Of a DNA stretch of 64,000 bases, positions 10,882 through 22,370 are shown one piece after another; within the stretch, counting starts at the first letter, position 1, and each line of letters opens with the position of its first letter. Both the position numbers and the translations under genes were made by a program. The notes beneath the pieces are model-generated. The model ran no database searches, had not been told where the DNA came from, and saw only the letters and a list, made by a program, of their open reading frames with translations. The DNA is from Arbacia lixula (taxonomy: Eukaryota; Echinodermata; Echinoidea; Arbacioida; Arbaciidae). The stretch spans positions 5,636,179 to 5,700,178 of the forward strand of contig OZ022588.1 in the NCBI GenBank assembly GCA_963669155.1. The letters are read 5' to 3'.

Positions 10882-11565
10882 CCTCTCTCATTACCACTGG
10901 CATGAAGATGTGTAGTAAGCCAATGGGGTTTTCAAGGCCTGGTAATGTAAGGATTAATTCTTCTCGTTACCATTGGCATAAAGATGTGTAGTAAGCCAAT
11001 GGGGTTTTCCAGGCCTGATAATGTAAGGATTAATTCTTCTCATTACCATTGGCGTGAAGATGTGTAGTAAGCCAATGGGGTTTTCAAGGTCTGGTAATGT
11101 AAGGATTAATTCTTCTCATTACCATTGGCATGAAGATGTGTAGTAAGCCAATGGGGTTTTCAAGGCCTGGTAATGTAAGGGTTAATTTTTCTCATTACCA
11201 TTGGCGTGAAAATGTGTGGTAAGCCAATGGTGTTCTCAAGGCTGGGTAATGTAAGGATTAACTCTCTTCTTACCATTGGTAAGAACATGTGAAATAAGCC
11301 AATGGAATTTCCAATGCCTGGTAATGTAAGGGTTTACCCTCTCATTACCATTGGCATGTAGATGTGTAGAAAGCCAATGAGATTTCCAATGCATGGTAAT
11401 GTAAGGGTTTACCCTCTCATTACAATTGGCATGTAGATGTGTAGTAAGCCAATGGGGTTGCCAAGGCCTGGTATTGTAAGGGTTAACTCTCTCATTACCA
11501 TTGGCATGAAGATGAGTAGTAAACCAATGGGTTTTTCAAGACCTGGTAATGTAAGGCTTATAATA
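10882..11565. repeat. Minisatellite array, about 9 units of 75-76 bp
   Basis: The marker TTACCATTGGCATG (with variants) starts at 10891, 10967, 11043, 11119, 11195, 11270, 11345, 11420 and 11495, so the period is 76 and then 75 bp. Each unit reads CTCATTACCATTGGCATGAA ... TAAGCCAATGGGGTTTTCAA ... CCTGGTAATGTAAGGGTTAAC, and its two ends are inverted copies (CATTACCA / TGGTAATG). Not a CRISPR array: there are no unique spacers. Confidence 0.95.
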
Positions 11566-11608
11566 GGCATGAACCGTGCATGGCGGCGCCCATGGCAGGC
11601 ACCCTTAC

Positions 11609-11723
11609 CTGGGCTAGTTCTGAGTACTGGCTGATGGGTAGAATGGAGATGTTTTGGTAGCGTGCTTTTATTCTCAAGGCCGGGATCTCTCCCCTGAAGT
11701 TGATGGGACTGGATACTCGATAC
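11609..11723 (-). CDS. SYNGAP1/DAB2IP-like: RasGAP coding exon 7 (C2 end / linker to GAP domain)
   Basis: 115 bp, acceptor GTGTGGGCGTCAG, donor GTAAGG, ending in phase 0. It encodes (W)YRVSSPINFRGEIPALRI, then KARYQNISILPISQY and SELAQ. The RIKARYQ.ISILP...Y.E(F/L)A block is the conserved junction between C2 and the RasGAP domain in this family. The segment between WY and RIKARYQ is short and lacks the long glycine-rich insert found in vertebrate SYNGAP1. The acceptor's pyrimidine tract is interrupted. The exon lies only about 40 bp from the end of a tandem array of 75-76 bp units. Confidence 0.94.
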
Positions 11724-12519
11724 CTGACGCCCACACAGAGGGGGTAAAACAACATCATCAGTCAGAATGTGGCAAGCCTGATTAGGAGAATGTTTCTTTT
11801 GTATTAAGGCTTTGATCATCTCTCCTCTCCATTTCAAATTGCCATGAACTCTCCCTCCTCCTTCATCCTTAGTCTGCCTCTCCATCTCATCCCTCCATTT
11901 TCTCTCTTTCCTGCTTTCAGTTTGTATTCTCCTCCTCTTCCTCATTACCCAACCTAATTCTTCTTCTCTTTGCTACTTGTTTATCAGCTAATCCTCCTTC
12001 TCCTCCTCTTCCTCTGTTCTCACATAGTACTTCTTCTTTTTCTCCTCCTATTTCTTCTCTAATAGTTGCGCCTCTCCATGTTCATTTGCTATCCTCCTTC
12101 TTCTTCTCCTCCTCTTCCTCCTCTTTTGTTCTTACTAAGTTCTTCTCATTACTTTCTTCCTAATTCTTCTTCTCTCCCTGTTTATTTGCCATCCTTCTTC
12201 TCCTCCTCCTCACACTCCTCCTCCTTCTTCTCCTTCTTTGTGTTTCTTTGTCTCTCCCCTCCTTCTTTTACTTCTTTCCCCATTTCTCACACTTCTTCTT
12301 CTTCTTCTCCTCCTCCTCCTCCTCCTCCTGTTCCTTCTCCTTCTTTGTGTTTCTTTGTCTCTCTCCTCCTTCTTTTCCTCCTTTCCCCATTTCTCCTCCT
12401 TCTTCTTCTTCTCCTCCTACTCCTGTTCTTTCTCCTTCTTTGTGTTCCTTTGTCTCTCCCCTCCTTATTTTCCTTCTTTCCCCATTTCTCTCCTTCTGCT
12501 TTCTCCTCCTCATACTCAC
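11724..12519 (-). other. Intron 6 (between exons 6 and 7), mostly one polypurine tract in sense
   Basis: 796 bp. About 690 bp of it is pyrimidine on the plus strand and therefore purine in the transcript, starting within 10 nt of the exon 6 donor. Confidence 0.9.
11820..12512. repeat. Polypyrimidine (CT/TTC/TCC) tract, plus strand
   Basis: About 690 bp of TTC, TCC and CTT mixtures, with an internal duplication of blocks such as CTTCTTTGTGTTTCTTTGTC repeated about three times. Plus-strand open frames rich in Ser, Leu and Phe are artefacts. Confidence 0.95.
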
Positions 12520-12574
12520 CAGCTCTCCACAGTTGTCTTGCTGTTGACCTTATTCACTGGTATAGAGACCAAGC
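12520..12574 (-). CDS. SYNGAP1/DAB2IP-like: RasGAP coding exon 6 (C2 domain, 55-nt exon)
   Basis: 55 bp, acceptor TTTTTATGGCAG, donor GTGAGT. It encodes (G)LVSIPVNKVNSKTTVES plus the first two bases of a Trp codon. It matches the family sequence YxGLVS(L/I)P...V.....VE.WY in C2. Identification rests on phase fit with both neighbours and this motif. A strongly purine-rich (sense strand) tract fills most of the intron and begins within 10 nt after the donor; purine-rich intronic sequence may help define such a small exon, which is inference. Confidence 0.9.
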
Positions 12575-13377
12575 CTGCCATAAAAACAGACATAATACAA
12601 AAATGAAGAGCAAGAATAATGACTTATAATACTATAAGATCCCATAATTTCACACTTACAGCTCGTCTGCTGTCTAATTAATATAGGTAGGGAGACAGGT
12701 CAGGGGCTTTTATTCATAACATGGATAACATTTTCTTCTGTATTACAGTAGGAAAAATCATGCATGACCCTGAGGAAATTTGAATAAGTTCTTATAGAAG
12801 TATGTACAAAAAACAAAAACAAATAAACCAAGACTCTTCCACTTGAATGTGAAGTTGTATTTTATTTGAACAGTGTATCAAAGCTTGCTTCATCTGGTAA
12901 TAGACATAGTAAGGAATGAACAATATCTACACATCAAATCACCTTCAAAATAACTCTCTCTCCTACCAATACTCATTTTCTTAAACTTCCCATTCGAAAA
13001 ACAATATCAAAACAGAATGATAATGCTTATAATACTGTTTTTCTCTACAAAAAGTGTATTAAATGTTCTTTGAATGTTTCCATGGTGAGATTGTACAAAT
13101 AAATACTATTTAGAAAATAGCAAAACTTTCGGTAACACCATGTGGTTGTATTCTTTCGGATTAATGCGAAAGAATACAACCACATGGTGGTACCGAAAGT
13201 TTTGCTATTTTCTAAATAGTATTTATTAAAAGTGCATTGCATATTTTGATTCCAATTCTTGCAATTTATCAATTCAAATCATGTTTTAACTGATCCAGCC
13301 CTGTTGTGTATCCCTTCAGCTTGAACCCCAAAAATCCTTGAATATAATAATGATTTAAGATATAAAAGTATATTCAC
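12575..13377 (-). other. Intron 5 (between exons 5 and 6)
   Basis: 803 bp. It contains a near-perfect 61-bp-arm palindrome at 13098-13227, and otherwise AT-rich sequence. Confidence 0.9.
13098..13227. repeat. Near-perfect inverted repeat, 61 bp arms, 8 bp loop
   Basis: Left arm 13098-13158 and right arm 13167-13227 pair with one mismatch (GGTAACACC versus GGTACCACC); the loop is GATTAATG. Arms start AATAAATACTATTTAGAAAA. No clear target-site duplication and no coding. The transcript of either strand would form a long hairpin. Confidence 0.95.
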
Positions 13378-13460
13378 CAATGTAGTTTTTGTCTCTCCTC
13401 TTCTTCTTCTCGATTTCTTTATATACATGAACATTGATGGCTTCGACTGCTGGCAAGCAT
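13378..13460 (-). CDS. SYNGAP1/DAB2IP-like: RasGAP coding exon 5 (C2 domain)
   Basis: 83 bp, acceptor TATCTTTGCTACAG, donor GTGAAT. It encodes (K)CLPAVEAINVHVYKEI and EKKKRRDKNYI, with the last base opening the Gly codon finished by exon 6. It corresponds to the family block LPAV...VHLYR..DKKKKKD..Y(I/V/L)G in C2. The donor (GTGAAT) is weaker than the others. A tandem 79 bp duplication immediately upstream in transcript sense copies the acceptor and the first about 28 exon bases, so this exon competes with a decoy acceptor. Confidence 0.92.
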
Positions 13461-13598
13461 CTGTAGCAAAGATAAGATAAAATGAAATGAAATGTTATAT
13501 GTATTCATACACTTGATTGCTTCAACTGCTGGCAAGCATCTAAAGCAAAGACAAAATGAAACAAAATCAATGTTTTATGTATTCATACAAATCCACAT
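13442..13598 (-). repeat. 79 bp tandem duplication of the exon 5 acceptor and exon start
   Basis: The sequence ATTGCTTCAACTGCTGGCAA through GCATC, AAGCAAAGA and ATGTATTCATACA at about 13516-13590 is a second copy of 13437-13510. In sense it gives a pseudo-acceptor TTTGCTTTAG at 13541-13540 followed by exon-like ATGCTTGCCAGCAGTTGAAG, 79 nt before the real acceptor. Confidence 0.9.
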
Positions 13599-14301
13599 AA
13601 ATCAGACAACCTCAAAGTAAAATGCTATATTCCTGCTTTTCAAGTGATCAAGAGGGTAATGGTAATCTACAAAAATGTAGTAAATCGGGGTGGGGCAGAA
13701 AAAATTGTTATAGACAGAAAGCAAAGTGGAAAACATATGCAATGCACATCTACATCCATAAACACACCAAAATGTAATGGTTAGTGATTGGGTTGTATTC
13801 AATATTTACCTCCATGATTATTGTAAAAGTATTTGACTGTACGATACCTTGAAATGTCAGCATTGAGTGGGTTGATCGGTGTCTAATACACAAACAAGCT
13901 AAACCACCGATGCAGTAAACCCAAATTCCATAACAGAACAAACAAACAAACTATTTCCTTCTTAGGTTTATCTTTTTAAAAACACCTCGGTCTTTAACCT
14001 GTGACACAAATGAGAATAAAGAAAGGCTAGGTACTGACTGAACTTTATTGAACTTTGGTTAATCTTCTTAACTGTGCCAACTATTTTATGCCATGTTCAT
14101 CTGGCATAAAAATAGACTACTGCAAGAAATATATTGTTCTCATTTGGTGACACAGAAATAGACTCACTTCCCAAGAGAGTTTAAATATTATTAACCCTAT
14201 CAGGACCAAGGGAGCATTACATCTCTAATACCTTGGTAGGCTTTCATGGCTTAGTACTCAGAGGGTTAGAGAGCGCCAGAGTTAGACCGATAGAGATAAA
14301 G

Positions 14302-14303
14302 AA

Positions 14304-14364
<61 letters not shown>
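14302..14364. repeat. (GA)n microsatellite
   Basis: Uninterrupted GA dinucleotides over about 63 bp. Confidence 0.96.
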
Positions 14365-14365
<1 letters not shown>

Positions 14366-15573
14366 AACAGAGATATTTAACTCAACAAACAACTTGTTTG
14401 TGCACTGCTTGCATTCACATGTATACAAAACCAAATCAGTCAGAAAATTCCCTTGATTAAAAGATTTGGATTTTTCCTTGTAATTGATGTTGTTTGGGTC
14501 TCTTTCCTCCCCACCTCTCACACACTTTAAGTATGTTTCAGAAAACATCACTCTCCTAGTTATATGCTCTGCTTAAGCATAATATCTCCCCCCACCCCCA
14601 CCCCCTGCACCCCCTCCTGATGCCCCACTCCAAAATGGCTACTTAAAGTACATGCTGTTGATGAACAAGCCATTTTACAAGTGCCTTAACTCTGGCTGTA
14701 ATGTACATATCTCTTAACTTATTCTGTGCCGCAAATGCAGTAACGCACACAAACCTTATGGGCAAAGCTTGGGCTAGGCTAGCATGGGAGTGGTTTTAAG
14801 GGCTCGCACTGACTCTACACCCCCACCTTGTCCATCTGAAAGGTGTCTTTGCTGAAGGATATGATCAGTTAGGTCTGATTATGCCGCCCTCGCTCACTCC
14901 ATCTGACGCCTGCCCACTTTCACAGGGCAAAAAACGGGGGCAATTGGGGGGAAATTGGCCCAAATCTATCTACCGGTTCATTCTCTCTCCACACACACAG
15001 GAGCGGGCTGCTTAGTGATACACATCGTAGCCATTTATATACAGACAGAGTTTGGCCAACTCAGTTTCAGTAGATAATGACATGGCGCATATTCTTTAAT
15101 CATCTGATTGCCCAACAAAGCACCATCTCCTTGTTATTGAAACCAATTCAGCCAAACTCTGTGTACAGATGGCTCATAAAAACATATGCTCCATTGTTCA
15201 TGTTGTTGCTCTTATGTAGTTATGACCAAAGAGAAGAATACCAGCAAAACTTCATGAAATTGGCTTCTTTATGTCTTGGGGCCAAATACCACTGCTTCTT
15301 TCTAGTGTCATATCAATTCTGCCAAGACTCTAGCAATATGAGAACATCAAAACATTAAGTACTTTTTAAGTAGTCCCTTTGTTTGTGGTTTAGTGGATAG
15401 ACTCACAGTTTCATACTCATGGACTTTGAGCCAAACACTGCGCAATGCAACGTGGCATATGAATGTAGACTATGGTAGCTATGAAAAGAGGCATTTCAAA
15501 AGTTAAACAAGGATGTTTTTTCACTTTTCCTGGTATGGTTCGTGAAGCTATGACTGTGAGAATTAGTAGACAG

Positions 15574-15747
15574 TATCATTATGGTATACTGCTGACTCCT
15601 GTTGAGTTTCATGACTTTTGCAAATGGGCTTCCCTGTTTTTAAGGAAGGTAAATCATTTAGCATGCATTATCATTAGGGTATACTGCTGATTAATGTCAC
15701 GTTTCATGACTTTTGCAAATGGACTACCCTATAAGGAAAGCAAATTA
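15574..15747. repeat. Tandem duplication, 95 bp unit
   Basis: TATCATTA.GGTATACTGCTGA and GTTTCATGACTTTTGCAAAT occur in the same order at 15574 and 15669. Confidence 0.88.
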
Positions 15748-15924
15748 TGGATCTGTAGCATGGACGGACGGACGGTCCAGCCAGTTGAGGAAATTATAAG
15801 GCAGATGGGAAGGTACTGGAGGCACCCCTAAGACACCATACAGCGCTGGGGGGAATTACAGAGCGGAAGCCTAGGATCTTGTCTTGTGTCTAATTCCCTT
15901 CCCTGGGGACAGGGTCTCTATCCG

Positions 15925-16390
15925 ATTTGGATTCTCTCTCTCTCCATCTCTCTCTCTCTCTTTCTTTCTGCCTCTCATTTCAACTCTCTCTCTCTCATGT
16001 TTCTGACTCTCTCATGTTTCTGACCCTCCCTGTCTCTCTCTGTATCTCTTTTTATCTCTCTCTCCCTCCCTCACTGTCTCTCTGACTTTGTCCCTTCTTT
16101 CCCCTTCTCCCTCTCTCCCCCTCCTCCTGCTTTCTCCTTAAATCCATCTTTCCCTCCTTCCCCCTCTTCACCTCTCCTTCCCTCCCTCCTCCTATTCCTC
16201 CTTCCCTGCCTCCGCTTCAGCCTCCTTCCCTGCCTCCCTTCCTCCATTACCGTTTATCTGTCCCTCCTCACTCTCTTCTCCTTTTCTCTCCCCTCTCTCT
16301 GTCCTCTCCTTTCCCTCTATCCCTCACCATCTCTTTAAGTCCATCACCCTCTCTCCCTCTCCCTTTCTCAATCTCTCACCCCTCTCTCCC
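15925..16390. repeat. Polypyrimidine (CT)n-rich tract
   Basis: About 465 bp of CTCTCT, CCCT and TTCC mixtures on the plus strand. Confidence 0.93.
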
Positions 16391-17065
16391 AATCTAGAGG
16401 CTTAGAAGCTTCTAGAGGCTTCCAGGAGGCCAATAACAAGCGATTAGCAGACAGCGTGCTTCCAGGCTCGTCCTACAGTCATGTGCATCACCATCATCTA
16501 GTTTCCTTCAGACATGGAAAGACTTAAAGAAGGCTTAACTCCTTTTGGGGCACACAAATACAGCTCTATGGGATTACACATGCATTAATGGTTCACAAAT
16601 GTCACAGTGGCTCTGACAAATTTAACCCCCTCTCTGCCACACAAAATGCTGCTATATGGGCTTCATGTGCATTAACAATTCACTTCTCACAGTGGCTCTT
16701 GGAGATTTAAAGGGAGAGAATGTGAAATTGACATTCACAGGCTGCTCATGATCCTACGTGTACATTGCACATTCCAAATCGCATTCCAATTGGAAGGCTA
16801 AGGAATGTGCACAGGTGGGAGACATGGTTTTGCATAGGCCTGCATAACTCTGCTCATTAACTGTGCCTATCAGCACACGGAGTACACCAGCATATTGTGT
16901 AACTCTTCATGTTTGCATCATTGCCCATGGTAATCGATGAGTTAGGCAGGGCTTGACACTAGTAAGTGCCTGGTACACACGGGCTACTGCATAACAACTC
17001 CAAACTAAAAAATTATAGAAAATTTAACAAGGGCCAATTATATAACAACCTGAAAAAGGACAACT

Positions 17066-17197
17066 GGGCTGTCTTATAAAGACTTGTGATCGCAACTTGA
17101 CTTATGATTCATATCAATCGTAACTCTGTACATGAGTGATAGGGTAATGAACTTGTTGTTGATTTAGATCAATCATAACTCTTTACAAGTCAGGGCT
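17066..17197. mobile_element. Decayed foldback element, related to 3263-3386
   Basis: The left end GGGCTGTCTTATAAAGACTT opposes a right end whose reverse complement starts GAGCCCTGACTTGTAAAGAG; the inner parts (ATCAATCGTAACTCTGTAC and ATCAATCATAACTCTTTAC) are also inverted or related to the copy at 3263. No coding. Confidence 0.55.
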
Positions 17198-18539
17198 CTG
17201 GAACCCCTTTTAAACTAGTTACAGCTAGAACTAGAAACGTTAGGAATGATCTTGCATACGGAACAAACCCATAGAAATAAATGACTTGCATTTCATTAGC
17301 CACATTTAATGTTTCCGACAGGATATTGAAAATGCTGACATGAAAGTGATAAAACCTTTACTGCACAGTCAATTTCATTGACCTTAAACTCTCATGTGTA
17401 TGTGGGAGGACACACAAAAACAAAAAGCCACCACCATTCTTTAAATAGCTGTCAGAAATTCAATCAATTTGCGGCAAATCCACGGAAGTCAACAGACAAT
17501 TAGGGTCATCACAAAGCCGAAAGAGACGGGATGCAAGGATTGCGACACTCATGCCCTGTGCTTAGGATACCAAGAAAGAAGAGGAACAAAGAAGGAGGTA
17601 AGTTTAGAGTCAGTGCAGCAGGAAATTGGCTGTTCAGCCTAGAGTGGGTGTGGGGGAGTTTAGGGGATGGACCGGACCAAAGATTAGCCCTAATTCATCC
17701 ACTGCGGCTACTCAGCTTGGTCGCAGTGCCGGCCGCAGCGGTATATAAACAGGGCCGGGATCCATGCTCAAATTAAATGGCAAACAATCACAATAGGTTT
17801 TGGTAATCATTGAGCATTTATAAGCACTTATCTCTCTTTTTTTAATCTCTCTCTCTTGGTGGGTCACATGACTATGCCACTGAGGAATAATTTTATAATT
17901 AAATGAGAGACAATTTGGAAAGATATTGGTAATTAAACCTTTTTCTGTGATCTACATCTCTCTCTTTTGCCACATGACAAGACCACGGAGGAATCATTTA
18001 ACAATGAAATTACAAACAATTATGTCCGATATTGGCAATTATCCAGCTTTCAACCTGCACATTGCTTAATTCCATTGTTAGTCATATATGACTTTATGAC
18101 ATTACTGTTATTAGAGGCAGGGAGTGGCAGGAATCAAGTATTGGTAATTATCAAATATTCAACTTGTCATTTTGTTCATGCTTAAAAAGACTGCTCTGAT
18201 CCAAACCACATAGTTGTCAGGGTAACTATCATGCTGCGGTTAAAATAATGAAACAAATTGATATATGATAATTTAAATGAAATTCACAGTAGTAGTATTA
18301 TCTCTCCCCTAGATCCTACAAACGGCAACTCCTCAAATTGGCAACAGGTGACCTGTAACGAGCCTGGGAAGGTACAGTAGCAGACGAGATTACAATTGGG
18401 CTTAGTGGTAATCCCTCGTCACCCTTCTCAAGACTCAAATCCCTACTCCCTTAAGATGGTCTAAAGCGGCTTGTAGGAAACAATCAATTGGCAGCAGGTT
18501 TCCTCTAGTCTTCAGCCCTGCCGAAACCCGAGGAGGGAC

Positions 18540-18905
18540 CACATCCTCCCCTTCATCACCAATCCACCACTCCTCCTCCTCCTCCACTTGACCCCCTTCC
18601 TCTTCCTCTTGTGTTTTCCCCTCTTCTCCTATACCTACCCCTTCCTCCTTCCTGGTGACGCATTTCTTTGGAGTGCTCCATTGAGCTTCTATCGTTTTAA
18701 AGTCCAACCATTTCCACTTAGCCCTTTGAATGGTCGTATTGATTTTGGTTCAATCTGATTCCTCCTCACCCCTATCCCCTTGCCCCATCCTATCCGATCC
18801 TAACCCATCCCCTCCAATCCTCCCCTTATGCTTATTCATCCTTTGCCCCTCACCTCCTCCATCTATTTCACCCCCTCCTCTTCCCCTTCTCTTCCAACCT
18901 ATCAA
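18540..18905. repeat. CT/TCC-rich stretch
   Basis: Two pyrimidine-rich blocks (18540-18660 and 18758-18900) separated by ordinary sequence, plus strand. Confidence 0.8.
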
Positions 18906-20262
18906 TAGTGAGATGCAACCATCCTATTGGAAAAATTGTGGTTCCCAAAAGCACAGAAAATCAGGAGGAACAACCCATCACTCTTCATAATTCTCTCAGT
19001 TCCTCCTTGGCAACTTTAAAGGCAAACATTACAGACCCAAGATGATGGCAGAAGCATTCTGCTTTCACCACTGGTCTGGGCCTCATTTGAGAAAATTCCC
19101 TCACATGATGCTGATGTCAAACACGAATGGGACCAATGGTCACAACAGAACATTTCTTCCACAATTAATCCTTTGCGTGCCAGATAAAACTGTTGCTCTC
19201 CATGAAATATGTGTATTACTTCTGAATAAAGTCATACTTGGCACATAAACCCATGCACATGTAATGCAAACCCTAATATTAGCTCCACTACCACCATACT
19301 CCCTGCGAACCAAGCTATGACAATCTCCAGAGCTCTAAAAAAAATGTTGTGTGCGTGACCTTTCAACAAACTGTATATCCATTTCCTCCATAATAATCAT
19401 ATCTGCATTCCCCTTCCTTAAAGTTCACATGATTGAGCTAAAGCCTCAAAACTTGATAATCTCACCCAAATAACAGTTCACTTTCCCTCTGTTTTATTTC
19501 AATCCATCAGCGTTTTTACAAAAAAGACATCAAATCTGTACGCTGTGCACGGTACTGGGTTGATGGTTCGTAAAAACGCTGTCAAACTCTCTCACGCTGC
19601 TTTTCTCCCACTCAATGAATGGGCACTTATTGCTAATCCACACAGGAAGTACTTAAGCCATAAACAAGCAGAGTTAAATGCCTATAAAATCCACAACTTT
19701 TATCTCATTGAGTTTGATGGACTCACGCACATTAACGATTAATCCTCGTGACCGTTATTGCACATTGTCACAATTTTAGCAGCCATTCTCTCTTCAAAAC
19801 ATTATACATGTAAAACAAACCTTTGTAGAATGTATTATTACTTTTTAAGAACTTTAAGTACTTGTTTCTAATCTATCTGTGCAAGACACAACCAGAGATA
19901 TAAACTATAATATAAGTACATGCATACGAGGCCCATTTACTAAAATAGATCACTTTTGAAAATCACACCCCGGATTGTGATGCTTGAAAAAGAATTTGCT
20001 ACACTTACGTACATTATATCACACAGTGAGCCAAGGCACACCTTGTAATGGAACATTATTTCCACTCGCACAGACGTCAGATTAAACAGATATCAGATCA
20101 TCGATGGCTCTTGCTTGCCAAGAAACATTTCCTGCCCACACACACAGTAGCCCCCCACAGACAAAAAAAGGAACCATCTACCGGTAATAAAAAACACCAG
20201 AAACAGCCTGTACCAGAAGACTAATCACAACATTCTGTGCCAATTCGTGATCACTGCCAGCG

Positions 20263-20278
20263 CCCCCCCCCCCCCCCC
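20263..20278. repeat. Poly-C run
   Basis: Sixteen consecutive C. The length may be unreliable because homopolymers are prone to sequencing error. Confidence 0.95.
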
Positions 20279-20999
20279 AATTCCTTGTTTTATCGAGAAC
20301 TTGCGATCTGATCATTGGCAAAGATTGATATGTCTTCCTTTCCCCGCAGCTAACTTTGGACGCCGGTTTCTTGGGAAATTACGGATCACCGAATGGGCAG
20401 ACCACAGATCTAAGACATTTTTGAAGAAGTGGGAGGGAGGTCTGAGAAGTATGGGAGATATATTGAGCAGCGTCTGTTAATTTGCAGGACGGGGTGACAA
20501 ACAAACTATCATGTCATAGAAGAAAGTGGTTTGTGAACTGAGCAATAACGAACTAGGGATTGATGAATGAACATTGCAAATATATCTTCTTGGGTAGAGT
20601 TGATTACTCCCCGTAGATTCAAAGCAGCGCTTTTAGGAGGGGAAAGATGTCAAGTGAGGAAATGAAGTCGCTATGTTTATGCAATGATGTGTTATCATTC
20701 ATCACATTGTCACTTTTATAACCCGTTTCACTCCAAAGTCTATTTTTGACATTTCCTACCTCTTCCCAATTTTGAAAAGAGGAGAGAGAGGGACATTTAT
20801 TTGATTTCATAACACTTCCATTAGTTTTTGGTGGGTTTGAACTGAAAATAAATGTGATGAAATGGAATTAGAAAAGGAAGGTGGTGATGGAAAATGCGAA
20901 CTAGTCACAAAGGAAGAGAGGAAAAGTGTGTTTTAAATCCAGTAAATTTTGCAACAAACTTCACGTTTCTTTCAATATCAGACTTTTAATTGTACTTAC

Positions 21000-21098
21000 T
21001 TGAAAGTGAACTGTTCGCCCCAGAACACCATGTCGTTCCGTTGCTTGGGCGTCGTTCTGGCATAGAGACTGTCATCAAGACAGATCTCACAGAAGTAC
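21000..21098 (-). CDS. SYNGAP1/DAB2IP-like: RasGAP coding exon 4 (C2 domain)
   Basis: 99 bp, acceptor GACTCCTTTGCAG, donor GTAAGT. It encodes [20 protein letters not shown] and [13 protein letters not shown]. The Y(F/Y)CE(I/L)CLDD.LYARTT and V(F)WGE.F.F blocks are nearly invariant in SYNGAP1, DAB2IP and RASAL2 and form the central strands of the C2 domain. Phase is 1-in/2-out, consistent with both neighbours. The longest open frame over this stretch is a shifted one and does not represent the protein. Confidence 0.94.
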
Positions 21099-22370
21099 CT
21101 GCAAAGGAGTCAAGACAAACAAACAAAATCAACAAAAATGCAGGGCAAGATGCACAAGCCCACATCATTGGAGAAGGTCCAGACATATAAAACACACAAG
21201 CAGTCAAAATATGTAGAACTGTTAAGAATTGTACTTTCAAAGATATTGTAGTTCGCAATGACAACATTAACATTTATCTGTTTCCGACAGAATAAAACGG
21301 GAGCCCAACGAGACATAATATATCACTTATACAGGTATACAACACAAGACTCTCATGCGCCAGGAGTATCAGATTTTTATGGTGCAAGAGAAAAAATGAA
21401 ATTTTTTCATTTTATTATCATTACAGAAAAAATTATGATGTATGTAAAGTATGCTAAATGAGAAAGGCAGTAGTCTTTCTGGACAGGAGGTTGGATGATA
21501 TTCATATGACTTGCATTTTAAATGAATTTAAGGGTATCAGATAGAGTGCTCTTTAGAATGGACAGCCATTGCAGAATTTTTTTTTTTTTTTACAAAGAAG
21601 GTGGTCTTTACTGAAAGTGTGGTCTTTACAAAAAGAAGGATGTTTAATTAGAGATGTGGTTGCTAACACTGGATACCCTGTCTTTGCTTCTAAATCAAGA
21701 TGTAAAAAGCAAACCTTGGTACATTATAGAACTTCAATATAGAATAGGAAAAGGTATTTGCACTACAGTTACCATATCATGGGTAATTCAATGTGACAGT
21801 TGGGATTTCAGTTTCTCTAAACTACCAATGCATTCAGTCTGAACATCTAATATATCACGCTTCATTGGTTTCATAGCCATACTTTCTTGAATGAGCATAC
21901 AGAGGCCATTCCATTCAGACCGAATAAATCAGACTATTTCAAGAAAATTACAAGCAAATGCAACATGACCATTTAAGGGCAATCATACATTACACAATTT
22001 AATATATTTTAATTAAGAGAGAATAATGAATAAAGGGGAATCTGACAAAATTCTTAAAATTCAAAATTATGACCACAAACATTGCATGCTATATACAGAG
22101 TTTTAAAAGCATGTTCAACATAAGCACTACATAGACAGGAATTTAATAAAATATGATTAAAATTAAACACAGTATGTCTCAAAGGAAAGCAAACATAATG
22201 TTCCACCATGCACAAGATCATACATTTACAAAGTTGTGATAATATGGAGATGACCACCTATAACACAATAGAGGGAGGGAACACATACATATATAAATAC
22301 AGGTGGGACCATTAACGTAAAAAAAAGCTGTGTGTGTACACATTTTATGGGAAATAACACATAAATCTAT

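Larger units (their letters stand above)
9558..11608 (-). other. Intron 7 (between exons 7 and 8)
   Basis: 2.05 kb separating the C2 and GAP parts. It holds two single copies of a dispersed repeat (9868-9940 degenerate, 10027-10107), a polypurine tract (10230-10625) and a 75-76 bp tandem array (10882-11565). Confidence 0.9.
13461..20999 (-). other. Intron 4 (between exons 4 and 5)
   Basis: 7.5 kb. It contains the acceptor duplication next to exon 5, a GA microsatellite (14302-14364), a tandem duplication (15574-15747), two CT-rich tracts, a decayed foldback element (17066-17197) and a C run (20263-20278). No further exon is recognised; a TATATAAA motif at about 17742 has no supporting context. 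Confidence 0.8.

Noticed and set aside
10882..11565. Possible CRISPR-like regular array
   Set aside because: There are no unique spacers between repeats; units are contiguous 75-76 bp and the setting is an animal intron.
17520..17776. Plus-strand ATG frame with a GTAAGT donor (17598) and a TATATAAA motif (about 17742)
   Set aside because: The TATA motif lies downstream of the frame, no further plus-strand exon fits, and there is no recognisable protein similarity.
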